Below are positions 9,792 through 18,723 of a stretch of 48,995 nt of DNA, piece by piece (the stretch's first letter is position 1; each line of letters begins with the position of its first letter). Origin of the DNA: Bacillus xiamenensis (GTDB lineage: Bacteria > Bacillota > Bacilli > Bacillales > Bacillaceae); the NCBI RefSeq assembly GCF_000300535.1, contig NZ_AMSH01000023.1:1-48995 (forward strand). The letters are read 5' to 3'. The position numbers and the translations under genes were made by a program. Below the pieces are notes generated by a model. The model saw nothing but the letters and a program-made list of their open reading frames with translations, had not been told where the DNA came from and did no database searches.

Positions 9792-10159
9792 CTAGCGAGC
9801 TGATCGGCTACATGATTTTCCTTGCTTGGAATCCACTTAATAAAAAATAAATCAAACTCGGTTTGAAGCTGCAACATCTCTTCAATAAAATGGCGGAAGG
9901 CTGGATTTTTAGCAAACCCTGCATTGGCCGCACGATCAACTACCTGTGAATCTGTGCGAAATGAAACGGTTCGCAGGCCTTTTTCAGCGCAAATTTTCAT
10001 CCCTTCGATCAGCGCAGAAAATTCTGCTTCATGATTGCTCATTGTTCCAAGAGGGATCGAGAAAGACTCAGCCTTTCCATCATATTTAATGAAAATGCCG
10101 ATGCCAGACGGACCTGGATTTCCTGCACTGGCGCCATCAATGTATATTTCTGCTGGCAC
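9764..10159 (-). CDS. ypdQ: RNase HI-like protein YpdQ
   Basis: A 131-residue RNase H fold protein. The acidic residues expected for metal binding are present: D9 (YIDGAS), E46 (NHEAEFSAL), D70 (RTDSQ) and D119 (HVADQLA). It aligns over its whole length with B. subtilis YpdQ, whose RNase H activity has been reported as absent or weak, so true activity on RNA/DNA hybrids is uncertain. GTG 10159 is chosen for the RBS AAGGGGG and the family start (M)[22 protein letters not shown]. It follows ypdP with a 1-nt gap. Confidence 0.88.
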   Translation of the reverse strand: MPAEIYIDGASAGNPGPSGIGIFIKYDGKAESFSIPLGTMSNHEAEFSALIEGMKICAEKGLRTVSFRTDSQVVDRAANAGFAKNPAFRHFIEEMLQLQTEFDLFFIKWIPSKENHVADQLARKAIHLSKG

Positions 10160-10160
10160 A

Positions 10161-10850
10161 TTATTTCCCCCTTTCATCAAGCGGAACCATTTTCTTTGCT
10201 GCATACGCATATGGGGTAGCAATCGCCGCTACGATAAACTTAATCACGTATGTCGTGATGAAAATTTCGATCCAGATATGAAATGGGTAGGTGCCAAGAA
10301 AAGCAATCGTTGTGAAAACGAGTGTATCCAGCAGCTGGCTGATCATCGTACTTCCAGCGTTTCGCACCCAGAGCGCACCGTCTGAAGGAAATATCCGGCG
10401 AATAAACGAATATACATAAACATCTAACATTTGACTGATGATATAAGCAGCAAGACTGCCAAGGGCAACTCTCGGCATAAAGCCAAAAATGGTTTCTAAT
10501 GATGATTGTGAAATGTCAGATGGAGCGGGATGGAAAAGCAAAGCCTCCTGCATGACAACTGTTAACGTTAAAAGAGTGGCAAAGCCAATCCAGACAGCTT
10601 TCTTCGCTTCTCTTTGCCCATATTTTTCATTTAGAACGTCCGTTGCAAAGAACACACTGCCATATAAAATATTTCCAAGTGTCGCCGTTAAACCAAATAA
10701 TTCAACGGTTTTGACCACTTGTAAATTTGCGGCAACCGTCGCAAAGCCAATCCAGACGAAAAGGCCTGTCTTGCCAAATCCTTTATAAAATAGAAGAACA
10801 ATGATAAAATTAATGATCGCAAATAAGAGCCAAATACCTTCATTAAACAA
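10161..10850 (-). CDS. ypdP: Queuosine precursor transporter YpdP (VUT family)
   Basis: A 229-residue membrane protein with six or so hydrophobic segments, of the YhhQ/VUT family that takes up queuosine precursors such as preQ0/preQ1. Diagnostic stretches are [21 protein letters not shown] (about residues 60-80) and [15 protein letters not shown]. The start is TTG 10850 with AAAGGAAG 10 nt upstream; the family begins MFNEGxW. Its downstream partner is ypdQ. It diverges from ypeP. Confidence 0.88.
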   Translation of the reverse strand: MFNEGIWLLFAIINFIIVLLFYKGFGKTGLFVWIGFATVAANLQVVKTVELFGLTATLGNILYGSVFFATDVLNEKYGQREAKKAVWIGFATLLTLTVVMQEALLFHPAPSDISQSSLETIFGFMPRVALGSLAAYIISQMLDVYVYSFIRRIFPSDGALWVRNAGSTMISQLLDTLVFTTIAFLGTYPFHIWIEIFITTYVIKFIVAAIATPYAYAAKKMVPLDERGK

Positions 10851-10944
10851 GTGACATGAACTTCCTTTCTGATTGTAAAATGTAACTTTTTGATTATAGC
10901 ATAACGAACGTTTACCTTAAAAGTACGGAAAGGCGATGTGATCA

Positions 10945-11616
10945 ATGAAACTAAGAGCACATTATACAATGAAAGTAAAATCAATTGGGTCCATTGCTTT
11001 TTTTCAAGAAGATTGGATGGAACTCAAGGAGGCCTTGCTTTTAGCAAAGCATATAGACAAAAAAGAACCGCAGTCGCTTCTATCATTTGAAGATGAAAAG
11101 GGTGCGATGTGGTCTATCAAAGAGCTTGAAAAACTAAACGAAGAACTTAGGCTTGAACCTGATCAGCTTCAAGTTTATTTTGATGCAAGCTTTCGCAAAG
11201 AAACGGGTGAATCCGGACTTGGAATTGTCGTGTATTATCATCTTGGAGAAGATGCTTATCGATTAAGGAAGAATCACCCTTTTCGGGGTACCACTAATAA
11301 TGAGGCAGAGTATGCGGCTTTATTTGAAGCAGTAAATGCTTTAAAAGAACTGGGAGCGGGCAGAAACTCTGTTACGATTAAAGGAGATTCACTCGTTGTC
11401 ATGAATCAGTTAAAAGGGGAATGGCCTTGTTATGATGATGTGCATAACAAATGGCTCGACCGAATTGAGGCTGCAATCAAAGAGCTGAAGCTCACCCCAA
11501 CCTATGAAGTCATTGATCGTAAACAAAATGCAGAAGCCGATCAGCTTGCCAGGCAGATGCTAGCAGACGTCCCAATCGAAAGTAAGTTGAAATTAGAAGC
11601 AGACGGAGCTGAATAG
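10945..11616 (+). CDS. ypeP: RNase H-like protein YpeP
   Basis: A 223-residue protein with an N-terminal region of about 70 residues, then an RNase HI domain. Its acidic residues are D80 (VYFDASF), E122 (NNEAEYAAL), D148 (IKGDSL) and the Asp of NAEADQLA. So all four catalytic acids are present, as in YpdQ across the divergent promoter. In-frame ATG 10969 is an alternative start; ATG 10945 has AAGGCGATG upstream. It is followed at once by ypeQ. Confidence 0.85.
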   Translation: MKLRAHYTMKVKSIGSIAFFQEDWMELKEALLLAKHIDKKEPQSLLSFEDEKGAMWSIKELEKLNEELRLEPDQLQVYFDASFRKETGESGLGIVVYYHLGEDAYRLRKNHPFRGTTNNEAEYAALFEAVNALKELGAGRNSVTIKGDSLVVMNQLKGEWPCYDDVHNKWLDRIEAAIKELKLTPTYEVIDRKQNAEADQLARQMLADVPIESKLKLEADGAE

Positions 11617-11617
11617 T

Positions 11618-11800
11618 GTGGATAAAAAAACAGCAGTAAAAGAATTGACGGATCTTCAAGACACGTATTGTTCAGATTGTTTGATAAAGAAGCACTTTCG
11701 AAAAGAATTTGGCAAAAAATACGCACACTCCTTTTGTATACAGCAATGCACGGTAGGAGAGAAAATCAAAGAATACGGAAATGCACTGCTCAAAAAATAA
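11618..11800 (+). CDS. ypeQ: Small zinc-finger protein YpeQ
   Basis: A 60-residue protein starting at GTG 11618, one base after the ypeP stop and with GGAG inside ypeP. Cysteines in CSDC and CIQQC with intervening His form a likely zinc-binding set (C2HC/C4 type), matching YpeQ of B. subtilis in length and place. Role unknown. It is co-transcribed with ypeP by spacing. Confidence 0.72.
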   Translation: MDKKTAVKELTDLQDTYCSDCLIKKHFRKEFGKKYAHSFCIQQCTVGEKIKEYGNALLKK

Positions 11801-11890
11801 ACGGGCACACCGGTTTTCCTCTTGTTAAACAGATGCTCATGAAAAAAAACGGACAGAATGTGTAAAAAAAGAACATATTCTGAAAAATGA

Positions 11891-11898
11891 GCCGATAT
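11891..11898 (+). promoter_or_regulatory. Sigma-D -10 element of degR
   Basis: GCCGATAT is an exact match to the sigma-D -10. Fifteen bases upstream stands AACA, a weak form of the TAAA -35. degR is sigma-D dependent in B. subtilis, so the motility sigma factor likely drives it here too. Confidence 0.7.
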
Positions 11899-11970
11899 AA
11901 CTATAGAAAGTTTCGGTTAAGTTACTTTTTGACTAAGTGACGGATATTAGAGGAAAAGGGGAAGGCCGGC

Positions 11971-12153
11971 ATGGATAATAAGGATTTTGAAATGGTATTA
12001 CATCGAACATTTCAAGAGGTATACAGCGATCTAGAGCAGCTAGTAGATGTAGCAAAGAAGGGAAGACCTTTTCTCGAAAAAGATATCTCTGAAATTGAAC
12101 AAAGACTAAAACAAAATATTTTAGCAATTGAAATTCAGCTGAAAATCAAATAA
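11971..12153 (+). CDS. degR: DegR, regulator that preserves DegU phosphorylation
   Basis: A 60-residue acidic/basic helical protein (starts MDNKDFEMVLHRTF). The call rests on length, position between ypeQ and cspD as in B. subtilis, and a perfect sigma-D -10 about 75 nt upstream. In B. subtilis DegR protects DegU-P from dephosphorylation and raises exoprotease output in motile cells. RBS GGGGAAGG precedes ATG 11971. Sequence identity to DegR could not be checked. Confidence 0.72.
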   Translation: MDNKDFEMVLHRTFQEVYSDLEQLVDVAKKGRPFLEKDISEIEQRLKQNILAIEIQLKIK

Positions 12154-12180
12154 GAGAGGCATATGCCTCTCTTTATTTTG
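12152..12180. terminator. Bidirectional terminator between degR and cspD
   Basis: Near-perfect palindrome AAGAGAGGC ATAT GCCTCTCTT with T-rich sequence on the plus side. It serves degR and, in reverse, probably cspD. Confidence 0.8.
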
Positions 12181-12204
12181 TCGTTTCATCATTGATTTAG
12201 TTGA

Positions 12205-12405
12205 TTAAATTTTTGTTACGTTAGCTGCTTGAGGTCCACGATTACCTTCAACGATTTCAAAAGAAACTTCTTGTCCTTCTTCTAAAGACTTGTAACCGTC
12301 ACCTTCGATAGCTGTGAAGTGAACGAATACATCGTCTCCGCCTTCAACTTCAATGAAGCCGAAACCTTTTTCATTATTGAACCATTTTACTTTACCGTTT
12401 TGCAT
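12205..12405 (-). CDS. cspD: Cold-shock protein CspD
   Basis: A 66-residue OB-fold RNA chaperone. RNP1 KGFGFIEV and RNP2 DVFVHF are intact. The N-terminus [18 protein letters not shown] is CspD of B. subtilis rather than CspB (MLEGKVKWFNSEKG) or CspC. A sigma-A promoter at 12495-12523 gives an untranslated leader of about 80 nt, usual for cold-shock genes, and RBS AGGAGG stands before the start. Confidence 0.95.
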   Translation of the reverse strand: MQNGKVKWFNNEKGFGFIEVEGGDDVFVHFTAIEGDGYKSLEEGQEVSFEIVEGNRGPQAANVTKI

Positions 12406-12494
12406 ATTGCTTTTTCCTCCTAGTACTGTAGCACACCTTTTGGTATACTAAAAAAAATTTTCATCACCTAACGAAGTTGTTAAATGATGGTTCC

Positions 12495-12523
12495 ACTATA
12501 CACTATCAAAAGTAAAGCGTCAA
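12495..12523 (-). promoter_or_regulatory. Sigma-A promoter of cspD
   Basis: Minus strand: -35 TTGACG (12518-12523), 17-nt spacer, -10 TATAGT (12495-12500). Near consensus, fitting a highly expressed gene. The start near 12488 leaves an 80-nt leader. Confidence 0.85.
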
Positions 12524-12666
12524 GCAGGCAGGCCAAATTTTGAGCAGAATATTTGATTTTTTTGTTTTTTAATGCAAAACCACTTATATATAAAACGTCC
12601 TAATTTTCTGAAACCTAATGTGTGTCTTGTCCGTATATAAAAAAAATATTGAAAGAGGTGCCGGTC

Positions 12667-13368
12667 ATGAATCGTTACACGATTGAGGAATTTGTTCACA
12701 ATACACAGCAAGAAGATAAAGGAGAAGGGGTCTTCGAGCTTGAAACATCGAGGCTTTTGGAAATAAATTTGACTGATACCATTTGGGCAAAAACAGGTTC
12801 CATGGTGTCATATCGGGGCAAAATAAAGTTTGAACGTGAAGGTGTTTTGGAGCATGGCGTCTCAAAGATGTTCAAGAAGATGTTATCAGGAGAAGGAACC
12901 TCTTTGATGAAAGCAACGGGTGAGGGGAAATTATATATCGCAGACCAAGGCAAAAAAATCTCCATTCTTCGGTTGGCTCAAGGGGAGTCCATTTTTGTAA
13001 ATGGAAACGATCTGCTTGCATTTGAACCGTCAATCCGCTGGGATATTAAATTGATGAAAAAGGTGTCTGGCATGCTTGCCGGTGGTTTATTTAACGTCAA
13101 ACTTGAAGGACCAGGTCTGATTGCAATCACCAGTCATTACGAACCGCTTACGCTGATTGTTCAGCCAGGTGATTCTGTTTATACAGATCCGAATGCGACG
13201 GTCGCATGGTCAGGAGATTTAAACACTGAATTTGTAACAGATGTGTCCTTCAAAACGTTTATTGGCAGGGGAAGCGGGGAGTCCATTCAAATGAAGTTTA
13301 GCGGAAGCGGCTTTGTTGTTGTTCAGCCGTTTGAAGAAGTGTACACAGCAAGTGGAAATCAAGGGTAA
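12667..13368 (+). CDS. AIM24 (DUF124, TIGR00266) family protein
   Basis: A 233-residue beta-rich protein of the AIM24 family. Glycine-spaced repeats such as GKLYIADQGKKISIL, GPGLIAITSHYEPL and GSGFVVVQPFEE are typical of its double beta-helix-like fold. The bacterial function is unknown. ATG 12667 follows GAAAGAGGTG; an upstream in-frame ATG at 12622 has no RBS. I do not recall an orthologue at this place in B. subtilis 168, so this is a likely insertion relative to it. It converges on ugtP. Confidence 0.82.
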   Translation: MNRYTIEEFVHNTQQEDKGEGVFELETSRLLEINLTDTIWAKTGSMVSYRGKIKFEREGVLEHGVSKMFKKMLSGEGTSLMKATGEGKLYIADQGKKISILRLAQGESIFVNGNDLLAFEPSIRWDIKLMKKVSGMLAGGLFNVKLEGPGLIAITSHYEPLTLIVQPGDSVYTDPNATVAWSGDLNTEFVTDVSFKTFIGRGSGESIQMKFSGSGFVVVQPFEEVYTASGNQG

Positions 13369-13371
13369 AAG

Positions 13372-13404
13372 AAAAAGGTGTCCGTCATAGACGGGCACCT
13401 TTTT
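13372..13404. terminator. Shared terminator of the AIM24 gene and ugtP
   Basis: AAAAAGGTGTCCGTC pairs with GACGGGCACCTTTTT around a short ATA loop. A- and T-tails make it usable in both directions. Confidence 0.88.
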
Positions 13405-14554
13405 ATGATAATGCACGAGCATACGTTTTGTTGCTCATGATCAGATCAGATTGTTCAACGATATCTTCTATAATGGTTTGAGAAGATTGTTTTAAGTGCA
13501 GTTTTTTTATGTTTTGTTTCATTGTGTGTAATTTTTCTTCATCTTGTAGCAGGTTGGTCACAGATTCTAAAATGTCTTCATGTCTGTTGATGACGATGGC
13601 AGCGCCATAATCTTCGAAGAAAAGAGCATTTTCTTTTTCTTGTCCAGGAACAGGTTTGTAAAGAATCACTGGGACACCAATTGCTGTTGCTTCTGTTAAT
13701 GTAATACCACCTGGTTTTGTAATCATACAGTCTGTTACTCTGAACAATTCATCAATTTGTTCCACATATCCAAGCGCCTTCAATTGATCTGGGTGTGCTT
13801 GTTCAAGATCGCTGAGCGATTGTTTCAGCGCTACGTTTTTACCGCATACAACAACAATTTGCACTTCACTGTCAAGAAGTAATGCTTCACATAGCTCCTT
13901 CACATTTTTTAGTACACCATGAGCACCTGCCATAATGAGAAGGACCTTTTTGTCTGACGATAATCCATATTTTTTATAGATGATCGATTTTGGTACGTCT
14001 GCTTCAAATTGTGGTCTAATAGGAATGCCTGTCACCTTGACATCGCTTGGATGTGTGCCGATTTCCACTAGCTTTTGTTTCACATAATCGGTTGCAACAT
14101 AGTATCGGTCGATGTTTTCATGTACCCAAATTTTATGAAGACAGAAGTCTGTCATCACATTAAATGTTGGAATCACTTTACCTGTTTTGTTTCGGTATTC
14201 GGGTACAACAATCATCGGGAATGTAATGATGATGATGTCCGGGTTGTGTAACTGAATTAATTCATCGAGACGCTTATTTCCCATCTTTAAGTAAATGTTA
14301 AATTTGCGTTTATTGTAAATTTTATCTACACCGTAATAAAACAAGCGATAAAATTGTTTCCCAATGGAGAAGCTCTTCAAATATAAATATTGAGTCACTT
14401 CTGACACAATGGGATTTGATTCTTGATACAAATTAGAAACTATCACATGTTCAAACCCTTGGGATTTGCATTCATCATACAGTGTTTTTGCAACCTGCAT
14501 ATGTCCATTTCCGTAATTTGCGGTCAAGATTAATATTTTTTTATTGGTATTCAA
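13403..14554 (-). CDS. ugtP: Diacylglycerol glucosyltransferase UgtP
   Basis: A 383-residue GT28-type processive glucosyltransferase. It moves glucose from UDP-glucose to diacylglycerol to make diglucosyl-diacylglycerol, the lipoteichoic acid anchor, and in B. subtilis it also couples nutrient status to FtsZ assembly. N-terminal TANYGNGHMQVAKTL (lipid side) and C-terminal CMITKPGGITLTEATAIGVP with PVPGQEKENA (UDP-sugar side) are intact. The start is TTG 14554 with GAGGTGA upstream, as the family MNTNK start requires. Confidence 0.96.
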   Translation of the reverse strand: MNTNKKILILTANYGNGHMQVAKTLYDECKSQGFEHVIVSNLYQESNPIVSEVTQYLYLKSFSIGKQFYRLFYYGVDKIYNKRKFNIYLKMGNKRLDELIQLHNPDIIIITFPMIVVPEYRNKTGKVIPTFNVMTDFCLHKIWVHENIDRYYVATDYVKQKLVEIGTHPSDVKVTGIPIRPQFEADVPKSIIYKKYGLSSDKKVLLIMAGAHGVLKNVKELCEALLLDSEVQIVVVCGKNVALKQSLSDLEQAHPDQLKALGYVEQIDELFRVTDCMITKPGGITLTEATAIGVPVILYKPVPGQEKENALFFEDYGAAIVINRHEDILESVTNLLQDEEKLHTMKQNIKKLHLKQSSQTIIEDIVEQSDLIMSNKTYARALS

Positions 14555-14591
14555 GAATATTCACCTCAAATGTAATCAACAACAACAAAAC

Positions 14592-14674
14592 TTCGTACGA
14601 AACTATGAATCTCATAGGTCTACATATACATAAAGATAACATATAAACAGGAAGAGCATATCATTCGTTACGAA
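14592..14674. promoter_or_regulatory. Two TTCGT-ACGAA palindromes upstream of ugtP
   Basis: TTCGTACGAA (14592-14601) is a perfect palindrome. TTCGTTACGAA (14664-14674) is the same with one central base. They are 72 bp apart in the 227-nt gap between metA and ugtP, possible operator sites. No certain promoter is seen. Confidence 0.35.
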
Positions 14675-14781
14675 AGAATTAAACTAATTTTAAAAAACAA
14701 ACAGGCTAAATTGATAATGGAAGACAGAGCCATTTGTATTTTAACACATTTTGATCATTTTTCATCAGACCAGAGTCTATT

Positions 14782-15690
14782 TTATTCCCACACATATGGT
14801 GTTTCTTGATAAACATAATAATTAAGCCAATTCATAAAAAGTAAAGTTGCGTGGGCTTTCCAGCGATTCACTGGCACTAATGTGTCTCCATCCTCTATAA
14901 AATAGTGGACAGGTTTTTTAACTGTATCATGTTTCAACAAATCTCTTTCATATTCCTGCTTCAATGTATCTGTATCATATTCAGGATGTCCAGTTAAAAA
15001 TACTTGTTTATCATCATCTGAAACAATTAAACAAACACCAGCTTCTTCAGATATACTCAATATTTTCAGATTCGGTGTGTTTTTTAATTGTTCTGTATTA
15101 ATATCTGTATGCCTAGAATGTGGGACATAGTATACTTCATCGAAACCTCTTACCAATCTTTCTTTTTTTTCTTTGACATGATGCTCAAACACACCGAATT
15201 TTTTCTCGGGGAGCTTGATTTTTTCAATGCCATAATGGTGATATAGACCTGCCTGTGCTCCCCAGCATATATGAAGAGTAGACGTCACATTGGTTTTACT
15301 CCAGTCCAAAATGTCCTGCAGTTCTTTCCAATAGGAAACTTCTTCAAAAGGTAAATGCTCAATTGGTGCGCCTGTAATGATCATTCCATCAAATTTTTTA
15401 TGGCGAATTGAGTCAAAGGTCGTATAAAATTCATCTAGGTGCTCTCTTGATGTATTCTTCGGTGTATGTGTACTTGGAATCAAAAATGTGAAGTACACTT
15501 GCAAAGGAGAATTTCCGAGCATTCTTAGCAGCTGCGTTTCAGTTTGAATTTTTTTTGGCATTAAATTTAAGATCACGATATTCAAAGGACGGATATCTTG
15601 CTTGAATGCCCTTGTCTCATCCATGACGAAAATGTTTTCGCTCTCTAGTATTTGTTTTGCCGGCAAATGAACTGGTATGTTTATAGGCAA
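14782..15690 (-). CDS. metA: Homoserine O-acetyltransferase MetA (MetAA type)
   Basis: A 302-residue enzyme that acylates homoserine in methionine synthesis. Catalytic Cys is C142 in [11 protein letters not shown]. The residue that sets the acyl donor is E111 ([11 protein letters not shown]). Enzymes with Glu there use acetyl-CoA and those with Gly use succinyl-CoA, so acetyl-CoA is predicted despite the frequent annotation as succinyltransferase. The start is TTG 15690 with GGGGGTGG upstream. No S-box riboswitch is seen in the 138-nt divergent gap to fhs. Confidence 0.93.
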   Translation of the reverse strand: MPINIPVHLPAKQILESENIFVMDETRAFKQDIRPLNIVILNLMPKKIQTETQLLRMLGNSPLQVYFTFLIPSTHTPKNTSREHLDEFYTTFDSIRHKKFDGMIITGAPIEHLPFEEVSYWKELQDILDWSKTNVTSTLHICWGAQAGLYHHYGIEKIKLPEKKFGVFEHHVKEKKERLVRGFDEVYYVPHSRHTDINTEQLKNTPNLKILSISEEAGVCLIVSDDDKQVFLTGHPEYDTDTLKQEYERDLLKHDTVKKPVHYFIEDGDTLVPVNRWKAHATLLFMNWLNYYVYQETPYVWE

Positions 15691-15828
15691 CTTGCCACCC
15701 CCTGAACCAAAGCTAATTTCATTTCATTATAGGAACTTTCTGGCGATATTTCAATGTTTCAATTATGTTACAATGAAAGATAGAGCAAAAATGAAAGCTG
15801 TTTCTGTCAAAAAGGAGGCCGTTTATTG

Positions 15829-17511
15829 ATGATTACAAAACATTTATTGGATATTGACATTGCCCAAAGGGCAAAGCTGAGACCCATTCAAGACATCGCA
15901 GCGAAATTACAAATACATGACGAAGAATTAGAATGCTATGGTTTCACAAAAGCGAAAATATCTTTGACTATTTTTGACCGTTTAAAGGAACAGAAAGAAG
16001 GAAACGTGATTCTTGTGACTTCGATAAACCCAACGCCAGCAGGTGAGGGGAAGTCCACTGTCACAGTTGGCCTCGGTCAAGCCTTCGAAAAAATTGGCAA
16101 AAAAGCGATCATTGCCATGCGTGAACCTTCACTAGGTCCTACAATGGGCATTAAAGGCGGTGCAGCTGGTGGCGGATATTCACAGGTGCTGCCAATGGAA
16201 GAAATCAATCTCCATTTCACAGGGGATTTCCATGCCATCACATCCGCACATAACGCTTTATCTGCTTTTATTGATAACCATATCCATCATGGAAATGAAC
16301 TGGGTATTGATGCACGCCGGATTGTCTGGAAACGGGTGCTTGATTTAAACGACCGTGCTTTAAGACAAGTGGTAGTAGGGCTTGGCGGTCAATTAAATGG
16401 ATACCCTAGAGAAGACGGATTTGATATTACGGTTGCTTCGGAAATGATGGCGATCCTTTGTTTAGCACAAGACTTAAACGATCTGAAAAAACGTCTTTCT
16501 TCTATTGTTGTTGCCTATAATCAAGAAGGTGAGCCTGTCACAGTTGGAAATCTTGGATATGAAGGTGTACTGACATTACTTTTAAAAGACGCGCTCAAAC
16601 CAAATCTTGTTCAAACAATTGAAGGAACTCCAGCCCTTGTCCATGGCGGTCCTTTTGCCAATATTGCACATGGCTGCAATAGTTTAATTGCAACAAAGAT
16701 GGCAGCAAAACTAGCCGATTATGTGGTAACAGAAGCCGGGTTCGGTGCAGATCTTGGTGCTGAAAAATTCCTTCACATCAAAACAAGAGCCGGTGAATTC
16801 AAACCAGGTGCTGTTGTCATTGTAGCAACTGTCAGAGCGTTAAAAATGCATGGCGGAATGCAAAAAACAGAGCTCAAGGAAGCAAATGCACATGCTGTAT
16901 TAGAGGGTATACATAATTTAGAGAAGCATATTGAAACACTGCAAGCCTTCGGTCTTCCATACATCGTCGCAGTGAATCGTTTTATCACCGATACGAAAGA
17001 AGAAATTCAAGCGATAGAAAATTGGTGTGAAACGAATGGGCATCCAGTAAAAGCCGTCAATGTATGGGAAGAAGGAGGGGATGGAGGCACAGCACTTGCC
17101 GAAGAACTCACGACACTCATTGAAAAGAATGAGAACCAATTTTCGTATTTGTATGAAGAAAAAGATTCCATTGAAGAAAAGTTATCAAAAGTGGCCAAAA
17201 ACGTTTACGGTGCAGATGGCGTCACGCTCACTTCAAAAGCAAGAAAACAGCTGGCAGCAATCGAGAAAAATGGCTGGGCTCATTTACCGGTTTGTATGGC
17301 CAAAACGCAATACTCCCTTTCGGATGATCCTGCTTTAATCGGCAGACCAAAAGGCTTTACCATTACGATTCGAGAGTTAAAGCCATCTGTTGGAGCAGGT
17401 TTTATCGTTGCTTTAACCGGAAGCATTCTCACCATGCCCGGCCTGCCTAAAAAACCTGCGGCGCTTGAGATGGATTTATTAGAAGACGGCAGTGTGACAG
17501 GACTCTTTTAG
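15829..17511 (+). CDS. fhs: Formate-tetrahydrofolate ligase
   Basis: A 560-residue ATP-dependent ligase making 10-formyl-THF from formate and THF. The P-loop TPAGEGKST is at residues 69-77, followed by [41 protein letters not shown] family blocks, all intact. RBS AAAGGAGG lies 10 nt before ATG 15829; TTG 15826 is also possible. B. subtilis 168 has no fhs that I recall, so this gene is an addition at this locus. It diverges from metA, and both feed methyl/one-carbon metabolism. Confidence 0.94.
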   Translation: MITKHLLDIDIAQRAKLRPIQDIAAKLQIHDEELECYGFTKAKISLTIFDRLKEQKEGNVILVTSINPTPAGEGKSTVTVGLGQAFEKIGKKAIIAMREPSLGPTMGIKGGAAGGGYSQVLPMEEINLHFTGDFHAITSAHNALSAFIDNHIHHGNELGIDARRIVWKRVLDLNDRALRQVVVGLGGQLNGYPREDGFDITVASEMMAILCLAQDLNDLKKRLSSIVVAYNQEGEPVTVGNLGYEGVLTLLLKDALKPNLVQTIEGTPALVHGGPFANIAHGCNSLIATKMAAKLADYVVTEAGFGADLGAEKFLHIKTRAGEFKPGAVVIVATVRALKMHGGMQKTELKEANAHAVLEGIHNLEKHIETLQAFGLPYIVAVNRFITDTKEEIQAIENWCETNGHPVKAVNVWEEGGDGGTALAEELTTLIEKNENQFSYLYEEKDSIEEKLSKVAKNVYGADGVTLTSKARKQLAAIEKNGWAHLPVCMAKTQYSLSDDPALIGRPKGFTITIRELKPSVGAGFIVALTGSILTMPGLPKKPAALEMDLLEDGSVTGLF

Positions 17512-17585
17512 CAGAGAGCATAAAAAGCGATTTTCTAAAAGAAGCATGTTACGATAGGAAAAAGAGAATCCTAGGAGGCAATGAG

Positions 17586-18068
17586 ATGTCAATTTATGAT
17601 ATTCAGGTCAAGACCATAAACGGTCAGGAAAAATCAATGGCAGATTACAAAGGGAAAGTACTTATTATCGTGAACACAGCGAGCAAATGTGGACTGACCC
17701 CTCAATTTAAACAATTACAAGAGTTATATGATCAATATCACGAAAAGGGTCTTGAAATTTTAGGATTCCCATGCAATCAATTTATGAATCAAGAGCCAGA
17801 AGGGGAAGAAGCGATTCAAGAATTCTGTTCATTGAATTATGGTGTGACCTTCCCAATGTTTGCAAAAGTTGATGTCAATGGCGACAATGCGCATCCTCTT
17901 TTCAAATACTTAACAAGTCATGCGAAAGGTGTACTTGGCACAAAAACGGTGAAATGGAACTTCACAAAATTTATCGTTGACCAAAACGGAGAAGTCACTG
18001 AACGATTCTCTCCTAAAACACCGCCAAAAGAATTAGAAAGCTCGATCATCGCTCTTTTGGATCAATAA
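17586..18068 (+). CDS. bsaA: Glutathione peroxidase-like thiol peroxidase BsaA
   Basis: A 160-residue protein of the GPx fold with peroxidatic Cys (not Sec) at C35 in NTASKCGLTPQ. Gln, Trp (KWNFTKF) and Asn partners are in place. A further Cys in GFPCNQF (63) and one at 81 could resolve the disulphide, so thioredoxin is the more likely reductant in Bacillus, which uses bacillithiol rather than glutathione. RBS AGGAGG. It is followed after one base by ypgQ. Confidence 0.92.
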   Translation: MSIYDIQVKTINGQEKSMADYKGKVLIIVNTASKCGLTPQFKQLQELYDQYHEKGLEILGFPCNQFMNQEPEGEEAIQEFCSLNYGVTFPMFAKVDVNGDNAHPLFKYLTSHAKGVLGTKTVKWNFTKFIVDQNGEVTERFSPKTPPKELESSIIALLDQ

Positions 18069-18069
18069 G

Positions 18070-18693
18070 ATGCGTACGATCATGCAGCAAAAGCAATTGG
18101 AGGCAGCGGCCTTCTTTGTTTCAAAACAGCTAAAGGATGAGCCGACAGGTCACGATGCGGCTCATATTGATCGTGTCCGTCTCCTTGCACTTAATATCGC
18201 AAAGCGGGAAGGCGGGTCACTATTTATCATTGAAATGGCGGCGATTGTACATGATTTAATTGATGAGAAGCTGTCAAGTGAATGGAAGCTTTCACCGCAA
18301 GAACTCAAGCAGCAGCTCCTTTTGTGGGAAGTGGATAAGCGGGATATTCGTTATATCATGGATATCATTACAACGATGTCTTTTCGCCGCCGTCATATGC
18401 AGCATAAGCCAATGACATTAGAAGGAGCTATTGTTCAAGATGCGGATAGGCTGGATGCAATAGGAGCAACTGGTATTGCAAGGGTATTTACGTATGCAGG
18501 TGCAAAAGGTGAACCCCATTATACAAACGGTTCACACCTAGGCTCAGTGCTTGAACACATGCAAGAAAAACTGCTCAAATTAAAAGACTTAATGAACACA
18601 CATGAAGGAAAGCAGCTTGCTAATGAGCGGCATGAATTCATGTGTTTATTTATCAAGACATGGAAAGAAGAATGCGGCCTTACAGATGAGTAG
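18070..18693 (+). CDS. ypgQ: HD-domain phosphohydrolase YpgQ
   Basis: A 207-residue HD-fold metalloenzyme. The metal ligands are H28 (GHDAAHIDRV region), HD in AAIVHDLID and D in VQDADRLDAIG. The B. subtilis orthologue is reported as a nucleotide (deoxy-ATP) pyrophosphohydrolase. ATG 18070 is one base after the bsaA stop; ATG 18082 is an alternative, and neither has a strong RBS. Coupled translation with bsaA is likely. Confidence 0.88.
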   Translation: MRTIMQQKQLEAAAFFVSKQLKDEPTGHDAAHIDRVRLLALNIAKREGGSLFIIEMAAIVHDLIDEKLSSEWKLSPQELKQQLLLWEVDKRDIRYIMDIITTMSFRRRHMQHKPMTLEGAIVQDADRLDAIGATGIARVFTYAGAKGEPHYTNGSHLGSVLEHMQEKLLKLKDLMNTHEGKQLANERHEFMCLFIKTWKEECGLTDE

Positions 18694-18723
18694 GGTCTTT
18701 ATGTGTGTAAGGAGGATGATGAG

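Noticed and set aside
10688..10984. Longer N-terminal reading of the region upstream of ypdP
   Set aside because: Another frame crossing the ypdP/ypeP divergent promoter; the conserved YpdP start at 10850 has an RBS.
11668..11865. Plus-strand 65-codon ORF after ypeQ
   Set aside because: Overlaps ypeQ in another frame with no RBS; ypeQ has paired zinc-binding Cys.
15691..15828. S-box (SAM) riboswitch for metA
   Set aside because: The divergent gap is only 138 nt and shows none of the S-box helices or a terminator on the metA strand.
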